From NCBI GenBank assembly GCA_946407635.1, contig CAMJOZ010000007.1:1-39613 (forward strand): 39,613 nucleotides of DNA. Reading direction: 5' to 3'. Position numbers and translations under genes: made by a program. Below the pieces are notes generated by a model, which did no database searches, was not told where the DNA came from, and worked only from the letters and a program-made list of their open reading frames with translations. The first letter of the stretch is position 1. Every line of letters begins with the position of its first letter. This document shows positions 32,012-39,613 of this stretch, piece by piece. The DNA is from an uncultured Caryophanales bacterium (lineage in GTDB: Bacteria > Bacillota_I > Bacilli_A > Acholeplasmatales > Anaeroplasmataceae).

Positions 32012-33358
32012 ATGAATACTAGAGAAGAATTATTAAAAAAATCTAATAGAGAAGCTAATAAATATAATATATATGCAATGATTGTAATTTTAATACTTTT
32101 AGTTATATGCGAAGTATTAAATGAGCTTGATATATTTTTAGTTCCTAAATTGTCGATGAGACCAACAGTTGGGGCTGTCGCTGCTTTATTTTTAATACCA
32201 GTATTAATATATTATATTCATGATAAATTATTAAAAAAGGAACCAACCATATTAGAATGGAATGGTTTTAAATTAGTAATTATCATTATTTCATATATTG
32301 GTGTTGGACTTGCGGCAATGGTATTATCATTTCACGCAACATTATTGTTAGCTGTACCTCCTATTATGGCTGCCCAGTATCGTAATAAAAGAAAGCTATT
32401 CATTATAGTTTTAATTGCCACAGTTATATCTGTGCCTTTAGCAATTTATGGTTCTTATTTTTTTGGTTTAGTTGATAAGAATTTGGTTCTTATTGAAGTT
32501 GAGGATATTGAAAATATTGATGTTCCAAAAAGATTTGAGTCCGCAACAGCTGAAAGAATGTTTGTTATTTTATATCATCACATCTTACCAAGATGGATTT
32601 GTATTATCTTAATTGATGTTTTAGTTGTTGGTATTACACAAAGAAATGCTCGTATGTTAGATTCTCAAATGGAGCTTTCTGAGCAAGTAAAGCACGAGAT
32701 GGAAAGAAGAACGAAGATGCAAAATCGTGTTATTGGCGATTTGGCTGCCGTAATTGAAACTCGTGATGCTGGAACTGGTGGACATATTATAAGAACTAAA
32801 ACATATGTTAGTATGATTGCAAGAGAAATGAAAAAATATCCTAAATATAAGGATATATTAACTGATGAATATATTAATCAAATAGAAAATTCAGCACCGC
32901 TTCATGATGTTGGTAAAATAGCAATTAGAGATGCTATTTTATTAAATCCAGGCAAATTAACTGATGAAGAATTTGATGAAATGAAGAAGCATTCAGAAAA
33001 GGGTGGAGAAATGATAAATAATATTTTCTCTAACCTTGATGATGATGAATTCTTTAGAACAGCTTATGATATCGCAATTGCCCATCATGAAAAATGGGAT
33101 GGCTCAGGTTATCCTAAGGGATTAAAGGGTGAAGAAATACCTTTAAGTGCTAGAATAATGGCAATCGCGGATGTTTATGATGCTTTAACATCACAAAGAT
33201 GTTATAAAAATGCAATTCCTGCAGAAGAAGCTTTCAATATAATAGTTGAAGGAAGAGGAACACATTTTGATCCTGATATTATTGATATTGTAATTAAAAT
33301 TAAAGATGAATTAATATCATATGTAAATGAATCAAAAAAGAACAACAATGAAGAATAA
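32012..33358 (+). CDS. Membrane HD-GYP protein, predicted c-di-GMP phosphodiesterase
   Basis: This 448-aa protein has about five to six N-terminal membrane segments (residues about 15-215) and a C-terminal HD-GYP domain. The signatures are GTGGHIIRTKTY, HDVGKIA (H298, D299), KKHSEKGGEMI, HHEKWDGSGYP (H358, H359) and ARIMAIADVYDALTS. All metal ligands seem intact, so hydrolysis of c-di-GMP (or a related cyclic dinucleotide) is predicted. ATG 32012 is chosen over 32000 because GGAG lies 6 bp ahead of it. An AraC-type regulator follows 24 bp later, and a GGDEF cyclase is 5 kb downstream. Confidence 0.9.
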   Translation: MNTREELLKKSNREANKYNIYAMIVILILLVICEVLNELDIFLVPKLSMRPTVGAVAALFLIPVLIYYIHDKLLKKEPTILEWNGFKLVIIIISYIGVGLAAMVLSFHATLLLAVPPIMAAQYRNKRKLFIIVLIATVISVPLAIYGSYFFGLVDKNLVLIEVEDIENIDVPKRFESATAERMFVILYHHILPRWICIILIDVLVVGITQRNARMLDSQMELSEQVKHEMERRTKMQNRVIGDLAAVIETRDAGTGGHIIRTKTYVSMIAREMKKYPKYKDILTDEYINQIENSAPLHDVGKIAIRDAILLNPGKLTDEEFDEMKKHSEKGGEMINNIFSNLDDDEFFRTAYDIAIAHHEKWDGSGYPKGLKGEEIPLSARIMAIADVYDALTSQRCYKNAIPAEEAFNIIVEGRGTHFDPDIIDIVIKIKDELISYVNESKKNNNEE

Positions 33359-33382
33359 TTATATTTGTAAGGAAGTGATTGG

Positions 33383-34222
33383 ATGTTTTCAACTAAAGAT
33401 TCTATTAAATTCATGATGGCAAAAATATTTTTTACATTAGCTGATTTTAGTTTTAATAGTATTACATCTGTTGAACCATTACATTATCATGGTGCCTTAA
33501 CAATTGAAATTAAGTTTATTAAAAATGGTAAAGGTAAAATCATTATCAATGATGAAATTCACGAAATAGATAAAAATTTTTATATAGTAGTTCCTGAATT
33601 TGTTTCTTATTCATTAATACCGGAGACTACTTTAGATGTCTATTCGATTTATTTATTAGTTGATAAAACATCAGGATATAAAGAATATATTCCATATTTA
33701 TCTAAATATTTTGTTGGTTTAGATAAATATAACTTAGGAGTTTTATTTGATGATTTATTATATGAATTTAAAAATAGAAGATTTGGATATAATGAAATTG
33801 TAGTTTCAAATTTCAAAAATATAATTGTTAAAATCTTAAGAAATGCAGATTCTAAAGGTGATAGATTATCACATTGGGATACAGAAAGTTTACAATATGA
33901 AATTGAAAACATATTGTATAATGAATTCGCAACTATTACAATTACTGAAATATCTAATAGATTACATTTATCTCCGAGAGAATTGCAAAGATATTTATTA
34001 AAGAATTACAATAAATCATTTAGAGAATTAAAGGCATATGCTAGAATGAGTTATGCATCTAATAAATTAATTTATACAGATATAAAAATAGCTGATTTAG
34101 CAATAGAGACTGGATATTCAACTACAGAACATTTCTCATTTGCCTTTAAAGAATATTTTAAAGAAACACCTTATCAATATAGAATTAAGAATAAAAAAGA
34201 AACAAAAGAGCCTATCGAATAG
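33383..34222 (+). CDS. AraC-family transcriptional regulator
   Basis: This 279-aa regulator has an N-terminal cupin-like ligand domain (about 25-110: LHYHGALTIEIKFIKNGKGKIIIND). The C-terminal double helix-turn-helix lies at about 180-275: ITEISNRLHLSPRELQRYL, IADLAIETGYSTTEHFSFAFKEYFKETPYQYR. It follows the HD-GYP gene closely (AAGGAAGTGA site) and precedes two SGNH esterases. AraC proteins with cupin domains often sense sugars, so control of the adjacent esterase genes is plausible. The inverted repeat at 36048-36090 is a candidate site (inference). Its stop codon lies inside the terminator stem at 34204. Confidence 0.9.
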   Translation: MFSTKDSIKFMMAKIFFTLADFSFNSITSVEPLHYHGALTIEIKFIKNGKGKIIINDEIHEIDKNFYIVVPEFVSYSLIPETTLDVYSIYLLVDKTSGYKEYIPYLSKYFVGLDKYNLGVLFDDLLYEFKNRRFGYNEIVVSNFKNIIVKILRNADSKGDRLSHWDTESLQYEIENILYNEFATITITEISNRLHLSPRELQRYLLKNYNKSFRELKAYARMSYASNKLIYTDIKIADLAIETGYSTTEHFSFAFKEYFKETPYQYRIKNKKETKEPIE

Positions 34223-34232
34223 GCTCTTTTAA
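34204..34232. terminator. Bidirectional terminator between AraC gene and SGNH gene
   Basis: A 12-bp perfect stem (34204-34215 with 34219-34230) with a 3-base loop has A-run and T-run flanks on both sides, so it can terminate the convergent genes at 33383 (+) and 34254 (-). It includes the AraC stop codon at 34220-34222. Confidence 0.85.
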
Positions 34233-34253
34233 TTTGGAAAGAAAGGTATAAGA

Positions 34254-35957
34254 TTAAGCACCAGTATTTGTGCCTTTATCTTCATATGTTAAATTTTCAA
34301 CTTTTATTGAAGCACTTCTAGTTGCCATAAATCCAACATACATATATTCTTTATCTACAGCATTAAATGCATAATCAGTAAATGTTTGTGTCATTTCGGC
34401 ACCATCGCCAATTTTAACTGTACAAATTAGATTTTGTCCATTTTGTTCAAGTGTTAAATAATAAACAGTGCCAGGAACTACAGTAGATAAAGCTGTTGTC
34501 GTTGAGCCAGCAGTTGTTAGGCTTCCATTATATCTACTGAAGAATGCTTTATCCTTAAAATATCCACAAGCACCAAATGTTGATGCTAATAAAGTATTTT
34601 GTAAAGATACATTGATATAGCAATCATCTCTTAGCATTAAACCAAATGCTGATTGAGAATTATCTTTTGGTTTTGTTAAAACTGTTACTTTAGCACTTAC
34701 CTTGAAGTTTTGGTTAGCAGCGACTTGCTTGAATAAGAAAGCAAAACCATCACCATCTTTAGCCATCTTACCTTTATCATTAGTTGAACTAACCTCAAAT
34801 ACACCTGAAGATGTTTCTTTTGCAAAGAAGCTAGAAGTACTATCACCACTTAAATTACCAAATGCAGTTCCATACCATCCTGGTGTAGTAGTTCTAAAGT
34901 TTTCACCAGGATTATAGCTTGAAAGATCTGGTGAAGCGTATTTTGACCAAACATAACCATCATATTTTGTTAGAATTGATTCATTTGGTATTTCTTTACC
35001 ATTAATTGCATAATATTTTAAATTTGATGAAGTTGATTGTAAATATTTAGCAAATTGATACGCTACCATATTAGCTCCATAATAATTAATGTGCGTAGTA
35101 TCGATAGCATTCCAATTTACATCTTTTCCTTCAGATTCATCTGTTCCACTTTTAATAGCGTGGAATTTTTTTGCTTCATCATATTTTAATTCTGTATACA
35201 TGTTTTTAGTTATTGTTGTTAAATCAACAAATGGAATTGAATATTTTTTAGCAACATCCTCAACTGCCTTTCTATAATCACCATATTGAGTTACATGGGC
35301 AGTAGAACCAGAATAATCATCAGTTTCTGATAATCTAACGATTGGTGATACTAATATTGGGTTAGCACCTTTACTTTGGGCAATCTTAATATATTTTTCA
35401 TATAAATGATATTGGAATGATGTATTATCAGCAAGTGCATCATCTACTGAACTATAGCTAGCTCCTGTATATGTTGCAGTACCATATTTTTCATCATTAT
35501 GTCCCCAACCAATAATTAAATAATCTCCTGATTTAATACTTGATGTTAAAGTAGAATAATTAGATTCTGTTAAGAAGCTTTTTGAACTTCTACCTGATAA
35601 AGCTAAATTTTTAAAAGTAACCTTAGTAGAATCAAAATATTTATCCATTTGAGTTCCATATCCATATCTAGGATAATAATATTTATCTAATGGATTATAA
35701 TTACACATAGTTGAATCTCCAACCATATAAACATTAGTAGCCACCTTGTTATAATCATTTTCTTCAACTACTAGCTTTTCGACATTGGCTTGAGTTCCTC
35801 CACCTTCACCTTCTTGACCACCATCAGTTGGATTATTATCACTAGGCTCACCAGCTATGTTGTCTTTTGGATCTGGTTCATTTTCTTTAGGTGTATTACA
35901 AGAAGCTAAACCAAATAAAGTTAAAATTGACATTCCAAATACTATTCCTTTTTTCAT
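34254..35957 (-). CDS. SGNH/GDSL lipoprotein esterase, rhamnogalacturonan acetylesterase-like
   Basis: This is a 567-aa lipoprotein. Its signal ends in GLASC (C20), followed by a Pro/Asp/Gly-rich linker (about 21-60). The SGNH hydrolase domain (about 73-310) has all blocks: GDST (nucleophile S82), SGRSS (about 121-125), GHND (152-155) and DTTH (D286, H289). This block set is typical of CE12 rhamnogalacturonan acetylesterases, which deacetylate pectin. The C-terminal region (about 350-560) is a beta-rich domain resembling concanavalin-type or DUF1349-type sugar-binding modules. It is convergent with the AraC gene and divergent from a second SGNH gene. The minus-strand promoter is TTGTCA-16-TAATAA (complement of 36000-36027), and a GGAGG site stands ahead of the start. 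Confidence 0.88.
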   Translation of the reverse strand: MKKGIVFGMSILTLFGLASCNTPKENEPDPKDNIAGEPSDNNPTDGGQEGEGGGTQANVEKLVVEENDYNKVATNVYMVGDSTMCNYNPLDKYYYPRYGYGTQMDKYFDSTKVTFKNLALSGRSSKSFLTESNYSTLTSSIKSGDYLIIGWGHNDEKYGTATYTGASYSSVDDALADNTSFQYHLYEKYIKIAQSKGANPILVSPIVRLSETDDYSGSTAHVTQYGDYRKAVEDVAKKYSIPFVDLTTITKNMYTELKYDEAKKFHAIKSGTDESEGKDVNWNAIDTTHINYYGANMVAYQFAKYLQSTSSNLKYYAINGKEIPNESILTKYDGYVWSKYASPDLSSYNPGENFRTTTPGWYGTAFGNLSGDSTSSFFAKETSSGVFEVSSTNDKGKMAKDGDGFAFLFKQVAANQNFKVSAKVTVLTKPKDNSQSAFGLMLRDDCYINVSLQNTLLASTFGACGYFKDKAFFSRYNGSLTTAGSTTTALSTVVPGTVYYLTLEQNGQNLICTVKIGDGAEMTQTFTDYAFNAVDKEYMYVGFMATRSASIKVENLTYEDKGTNTGA

Positions 35958-35999
35958 CTTAAAAAACCTCCATTTTTAAAATATTATTACATAAATATT

Positions 36000-36027
36000 T
36001 TATTAAATTAAGCGGTTTCTATGACAA
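36000..36027 (-). promoter_or_regulatory. Promoter of the minus-strand SGNH gene
   Basis: Read on the minus strand, TTGTCA (complement of 36022-36027) and TAATAA (complement of 36000-36005) are 16 bp apart, 43 bp from the start codon. The inverted repeat at 36048 lies just upstream of the -35, a suitable place for an activator. Confidence 0.55.
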
Positions 36028-36047
36028 GATTAAACAAATTTTGTTGC

Positions 36048-36090
36048 ATTTTCGAATATGATAAAAACATGCATAAAAATATTCGAAAAT
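36048..36090. promoter_or_regulatory. 12-bp inverted repeat in divergent SGNH intergenic region
   Basis: ATTTTCGAATAT (36048-36059) and its exact complement (36079-36090) flank a 19-bp spacer. The arms are about three helical turns apart centre to centre, as for two bound dimers or a looped activator. It sits between the two divergent genes and could control both. The AraC protein at 33383 is the nearest candidate regulator (inference). Confidence 0.5.
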
Positions 36091-36176
36091 ATGACAAAAA
36101 ACAAAGAAATTCGTCACATAAATTGCTTTATATAAGTGTTTTTGTATGTAAAAATAAGTCCAAAGGGGATGAAAAT

Positions 36177-38306
36177 GTGAAAAAAATTTTATTAAGTATT
36201 GCAGGATTGGTTTTAGGTGGAGTGATGCTCGCTTCATGTGGAAAAGATAATGGTGAAAATGAGCCAGAAAACACTGAAGGTAAGGATTGTTATGTCGTTA
36301 ATTTTGATATGAACGGACATGGAAGCTCAATCCAAGCTGAGGAAGTAGAAAAAAATGATGATGCTAAAGCTACTCTTCCTAAAGATCCTGAAGCTACAGG
36401 TTACAAGTTTAAGGGATGGTATAAGGATAAAGAATTAACTGAATTATATGATTTCAGTTCTACTTTAACTGATAACATTACTTTATATGCTAAATGGAAG
36501 GAATATAAAGGTGTTCCATATGATACAAATAAAACACCAACTCTTTATTTAGCAGGTGATTCAACTGTACAAACATACGCAGATGAACAATATATTGGTG
36601 GTTGGGGTCAATATTTAGGTTGGTTCTTAGATGATAATGTTAAGGTTGTAAACGCAGCTAGAGGCGGTAGATCTTCTCGTTCATTTATTAATGAAGATAG
36701 ATTATTTACTTCAACTGATAGTGCAAAATATCCATTTACTGAAAATGGTGGAAAATCAATCGAAGAAACAATTCAAGAAGGAGATTATTTATTTGTTCAA
36801 TTTGGTCATAATGATGATGACACAAAGAGTTACGATGATACAAGCTATAAATATGAAAGAATGGTTCCACTAGGAACTCCTGATGAAAATGGTATATATC
36901 CAGTTGTTAAGCCTCAAACTAAAGTAAGTACAACATCAAATTTACCAAGTGATATGTCAGATAAAACTAAAACAGAAATAGCTAAATATGGCAATGAATA
37001 TTATGAGTATGGAGAAGGTACATATAAGGGCTATTTAAAAATGTATATTGATTTTGCTAGAGAAAAAGGAGCAACACCTGTTTTATGTACTCCTGTTGCG
37101 AGAGTTGGATTTGATGCAAATGGTAAAATCAAGGGTGGCCCAGGTAGACATGGTGATGATTTTGCATATGTTAAAGCAGTTAAGCAATTAGCAGAAGAAG
37201 AAAATTGTTTATTAATAGATAATTTTGGTTTCTCAAAAGATATTTTAGAAATAGCAACACAAAATTTCTCTGATTTCTTGATGGCAATAGTTCCAAACAA
37301 TCTTAATAATGGTCCATGGCCAACAGGATATGATAGTGCATATCATAATGCAAGTGCTGGATATGAGAAGATGGAAGGAACACATTATAATAAATATGGT
37401 GCATATTTAACTGCTTCATATATTGCAGAAGAAATTATTAATTATGATATGCAAGGAAAAACAGTTAAGCATGGCAATACAGTTGAATATTTCAACTTTG
37501 TTAAGCACATTTTAGAAAAACCAAAGAATTATATTAATCCTTCTAATAGATTATCAATAGCTAAGGCTAATGAAATGGAAGCTTTATTTGAAGAAGTAAA
37601 TCCAAAGGATCCTGAAAGAAAATATGTTCAACCAGATGTTGCGATTCAAGCAATTGAAGCTTTAAAGGCTAGAGGCTCTTTAGATAGTATTACAAGTGAA
37701 AATTATGAAACTTGGGGTACATATTGTAAAGAAGCTAGAGATGTTTATGAATCATTAAATTATGATTTAAGAGATCAAGTAACTAACTTAAGTGATCTAG
37801 AAGCCTATGAGGCTAAGGTTAAATCAGCAAGACCACAAGCTATCTTAACTGCATATATGTCAATTAATGATTTCCCAAGTGTTAGTGTAGGATCAACATT
37901 AAATGGTCAATCAAAAGTTTCAGAAGGACATACATTTACTTTAGTTGATAATACATCTGATGCTAAGATGCAAAAATATAATAAAAAAGGTACTGCATTT
38001 GAATTAAATGGTGTAGAGTATGACGCTACAGATGCTGGTATATTATTAGGTGGAAATAAAGATTATTATATTGAATTTGAAGTAAAGGGCAAATGTGAAG
38101 TTACTATTGTTGGTGTAAGTGGAGGTTCTGATGTTAGAACTATTAGAGCAACAAGTGTTGATAACGCATCATTAGCTTATAATTTTGAAATGAGTGGTTC
38201 ACAAACTGTTTTAACTAATGTATTTGAGGATGCAGGTACATTTAGATTAAAATCAGCTGGATCTAATATTTATCTATTCTATATAATTATTGAATATTTT
38301 GAATAG
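36177..38306 (+). CDS. SGNH esterase lipoprotein with Listeria-Bacteroides repeat
   Basis: 709 aa from GTG 36177, chosen because AAAGGGGATG stands ahead of it and a lipoprotein signal (KKILLSIAGLVLGGVMLASC, C21) begins there; the open frame from 36021 adds 52 residues without sense. Residues about 38-108 form a Listeria-Bacteroides (Flg_new/InlB-B) repeat ending in ITLYAKW. The SGNH domain has GDST (S129), GGRSSRS, GHND (210-213) and a late THYN (H403), as in rhamnogalacturonan acetylesterases. It is followed by a helical region and a C-terminal beta-rich, sugar-binding-like domain. Long inserts inside the SGNH domain (about 214-330) set it apart from the divergent neighbour. It is probably a surface pectin deacetylase. 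Confidence 0.88.
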   Translation: MKKILLSIAGLVLGGVMLASCGKDNGENEPENTEGKDCYVVNFDMNGHGSSIQAEEVEKNDDAKATLPKDPEATGYKFKGWYKDKELTELYDFSSTLTDNITLYAKWKEYKGVPYDTNKTPTLYLAGDSTVQTYADEQYIGGWGQYLGWFLDDNVKVVNAARGGRSSRSFINEDRLFTSTDSAKYPFTENGGKSIEETIQEGDYLFVQFGHNDDDTKSYDDTSYKYERMVPLGTPDENGIYPVVKPQTKVSTTSNLPSDMSDKTKTEIAKYGNEYYEYGEGTYKGYLKMYIDFAREKGATPVLCTPVARVGFDANGKIKGGPGRHGDDFAYVKAVKQLAEEENCLLIDNFGFSKDILEIATQNFSDFLMAIVPNNLNNGPWPTGYDSAYHNASAGYEKMEGTHYNKYGAYLTASYIAEEIINYDMQGKTVKHGNTVEYFNFVKHILEKPKNYINPSNRLSIAKANEMEALFEEVNPKDPERKYVQPDVAIQAIEALKARGSLDSITSENYETWGTYCKEARDVYESLNYDLRDQVTNLSDLEAYEAKVKSARPQAILTAYMSINDFPSVSVGSTLNGQSKVSEGHTFTLVDNTSDAKMQKYNKKGTAFELNGVEYDATDAGILLGGNKDYYIEFEVKGKCEVTIVGVSGGSDVRTIRATSVDNASLAYNFEMSGSQTVLTNVFEDAGTFRLKSAGSNIYLFYIIIEYFE

Positions 38307-38352
38307 ATATCTTAATTAAATAAAATATTATCTAAATTTCTCCCACTAAGTT

Positions 38353-38380
38353 AAACGGCTTTTTTATAGCCGTTTTTCTA
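38353..38380 (+). terminator. Terminator of plus-strand SGNH gene
   Basis: AAACGGCT (38353-38360) pairs with AGCCGTTT (38368-38375) over a 7-base T-rich loop, followed by TTCTATTATATT. It lies about 46 bp after the stop. Confidence 0.8.
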
Positions 38381-38450
38381 TTATATTAATTTTTCATTTC
38401 TATTCATTTCTTATACAATTTTTCATTTCTTATATTATACATATATATTT

Positions 38451-38479
38451 TTGACTAAAAATAGTAAATGTGTTATTAT
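38451..38479 (+). promoter_or_regulatory. Sigma-A promoter of the GGDEF gene
   Basis: TTGACT (38451-38456) and TATTAT (38474-38479) with an ideal 17-bp spacer are the best vegetative-type promoter in the window, 26 bp before the start codon. The 60 bases upstream hold imperfect direct repeats of TTTCATTTCTTATA. Confidence 0.7.
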
Positions 38480-38505
38480 TAACAAAATGGATCGGTGGTG
38501 GTTAT

Positions 38506-39534
38506 ATGCAAACTATTGAAGAAAAGAAAGCATATGACGATGTTGTTAAGAAAACTTGTTTGGTAACTAATACAGCTTATTTGGCTGCGCATATATTTTA
38601 TCTTATATTTTTCTTAATTACACAAACTTATGTTTTAGTTTATGTTAATATTGGAAGTATAATAATTTATGCTTCATTTTATTTATTAATTAAATTCAAA
38701 AGATATTTATTTTTTAAAGATGGATGTGGAATTGAAATAATGGCATATATGATATGTGCCACAATTCTATGTGGTTTTGGACCAGGATTCCATTTGTGTA
38801 TTATTGGTTTATGTATAATAGCTTTCTACGCAGCTTATTTTTCTAAATCAAATAGAAGTAATAAGAAAGCTGTTATATGGACAATAATGAGTATGTTTAT
38901 TTATATTGGTTTATATTTCGTATGTGATAACATAACTCCTTATTATCAATTAGATCACTGGGCTGTTGTTTTCTTATTTGTTGCCCACGCATTTATAGTA
39001 TTTATGTTTATATGTATATATTTAAGAACATTTACTAATTACGCAACAAAACTAGAAGATAGAATAAAAAGAGAATCAAGAACTGATAATTTAACACAAA
39101 TACCTAATAGATATGGATTATATGATTATTTAAATGTATTAGAAAATAAAGAAAATTATGTTCTAGCAATATTTGATATTGATGATTTTAAAAAAATCAA
39201 TGATAAATATGGCCATATCTGTGGTGATTATGTTTTAAAGGAATTAGCTAGAATAACTAAATTAAATATTGGTGATTCTTTTATTTCTAGATATGGTGGA
39301 GAAGAATTTATCACCATATTAAAAAAAGAAGATAATATGTTTGATAAGATTGATTTAATAAGAAAACAAGTAGAAGATCATGATTTCATTTTTGAAAACA
39401 TCAATATTGATGTTACTATAACAACAGGTGCTTCTGATTATATTAATGATATCAAAAATGATGAATGGATTAATATGGCTGATAGTAAGCTATACGAAGG
39501 AAAGAATAGCGGTAAGAATAAAACTGTTATGTAA
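38506..39534 (+). CDS. Membrane diguanylate cyclase (GGDEF domain)
   Basis: This 342-aa protein has about six N-terminal membrane segments (residues about 20-185) and a C-terminal GGDEF domain (about 190-342). The signature is RTDNLTQIPNRYGL, FDIDDFKKINDKYGH and RYGGEEF (GGEEF at 264-268, catalytic), so synthesis of c-di-GMP from GTP is predicted. The inhibitory RxxD I-site is not present (NIGD in that place), suggesting no product feedback. ATG 38506 is chosen because GGTGG precedes it and the upstream frame overlaps the promoter. Together with the HD-GYP protein at 32012 it indicates local c-di-GMP turnover. Confidence 0.92.
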   Translation: MQTIEEKKAYDDVVKKTCLVTNTAYLAAHIFYLIFFLITQTYVLVYVNIGSIIIYASFYLLIKFKRYLFFKDGCGIEIMAYMICATILCGFGPGFHLCIIGLCIIAFYAAYFSKSNRSNKKAVIWTIMSMFIYIGLYFVCDNITPYYQLDHWAVVFLFVAHAFIVFMFICIYLRTFTNYATKLEDRIKRESRTDNLTQIPNRYGLYDYLNVLENKENYVLAIFDIDDFKKINDKYGHICGDYVLKELARITKLNIGDSFISRYGGEEFITILKKEDNMFDKIDLIRKQVEDHDFIFENINIDVTITTGASDYINDIKNDEWINMADSKLYEGKNSGKNKTVM

Positions 39535-39613
39535 AATATGATTTTAAAGGCTCGAATTATGATATGATATCTCCAAAGTAGACAAATAAAATAATTAAAA
39601 GAGAAAAGGATAA

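Noticed and set aside
36021-36176. Upstream start for the plus-strand SGNH gene
   Set aside because: It would bury the lipoprotein signal 52 residues inside the protein and cover the inverted repeat; GTG at 36177 has a strong site.
1-39613. Integrated mobile element with att sites or transposase
   Set aside because: No integrase, transposase, tRNA or long terminal repeats are seen in the window; the left edge is cut, so an ICE boundary further upstream cannot be excluded.

Overview
The window looks like chromosomal DNA from a host- or gut-associated, very AT-rich low-GC Gram-positive bacterium (Bacillota, perhaps an RF39, Erysipelotrichia or mollicute-like lineage). The evidence is the base composition, Gram-positive ribosome binding sites, lipoproteins with LASC-type lipoboxes, pectin-type SGNH esterases, and a conjugation-type gene block that resembles mycoplasma ICEs in order and topology. 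The genetic code is the standard one: TGA works as a stop, for example in the ATGA overlap at 13496-13499, and Trp is TGG. The taxon is an inference. No rRNA, tRNA, CRISPR array, integrase, transposase, relaxase or VirD4 coupling protein is visible.

Region 1 (1-23.6 kb, all + strand) is the most interesting. It holds the 3' part of a giant surface protein with repeated Ig-like units and a C-terminal membrane anchor. A compact type IV secretion-like operon follows: T4SS pilin-like protein, lipoprotein, polytopic VirB6/TrbL-like protein, and a VirB4 ATPase with PrgI-like N-terminal membrane segments. Next come a large soluble AT-rich protein, a small protein, and a two-domain regulator (receiver-like plus SARP/AfsR-type winged helix). 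Three large paralogous, modular, soluble proteins of 892, 538 and 1607 aa complete the region. These three, and more weakly the 854-aa protein at 10530, share a C-terminal 'GFF' module followed by an acidic tail motif (L-E-x-D-V-D-I-E) near the end. Three intergenic regions carry the same promoter design: two GGTGTA boxes exactly 11 bp apart, then 7 bp, then a -10-like hexamer. They precede the T4SS operon, the regulator genes and the first modular protein. The periodicity is what a SARP-type regulator is expected to read. I infer one regulon joining a T4SS to a family of candidate secreted substrates under a locally encoded regulator. The motifs are seen directly; secretion and the regulator-site link are hypotheses.

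Region 2 (23.6-28.5 kb) is a TetR-type repressor divergent from a three-gene ABC-2 exporter (two ATPases and a permease with a long coiled-coil insert). Two matching 16-bp dyads in the intergenic region are probable operators.

Region 3 (28.4-34.2 kb) holds a DUF4143-type AAA ATPase behind tandem 34-bp promoter-like repeats, a small winged-helix ORF that is probably a gene remnant, luxS, a Gfo/Idh/MocA oxidoreductase, a membrane HD-GYP protein (predicted c-di-GMP phosphodiesterase) and an AraC-type regulator.

Region 4 (34.2-39.6 kb) has two divergent secreted SGNH/rhamnogalacturonan-acetylesterase-like lipoproteins separated by a 12-bp inverted repeat, then a membrane GGDEF diguanylate cyclase with its own good promoter. 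The last 79 bases hold no recognisable gene. No gene-free stretch exceeds 300 bases.
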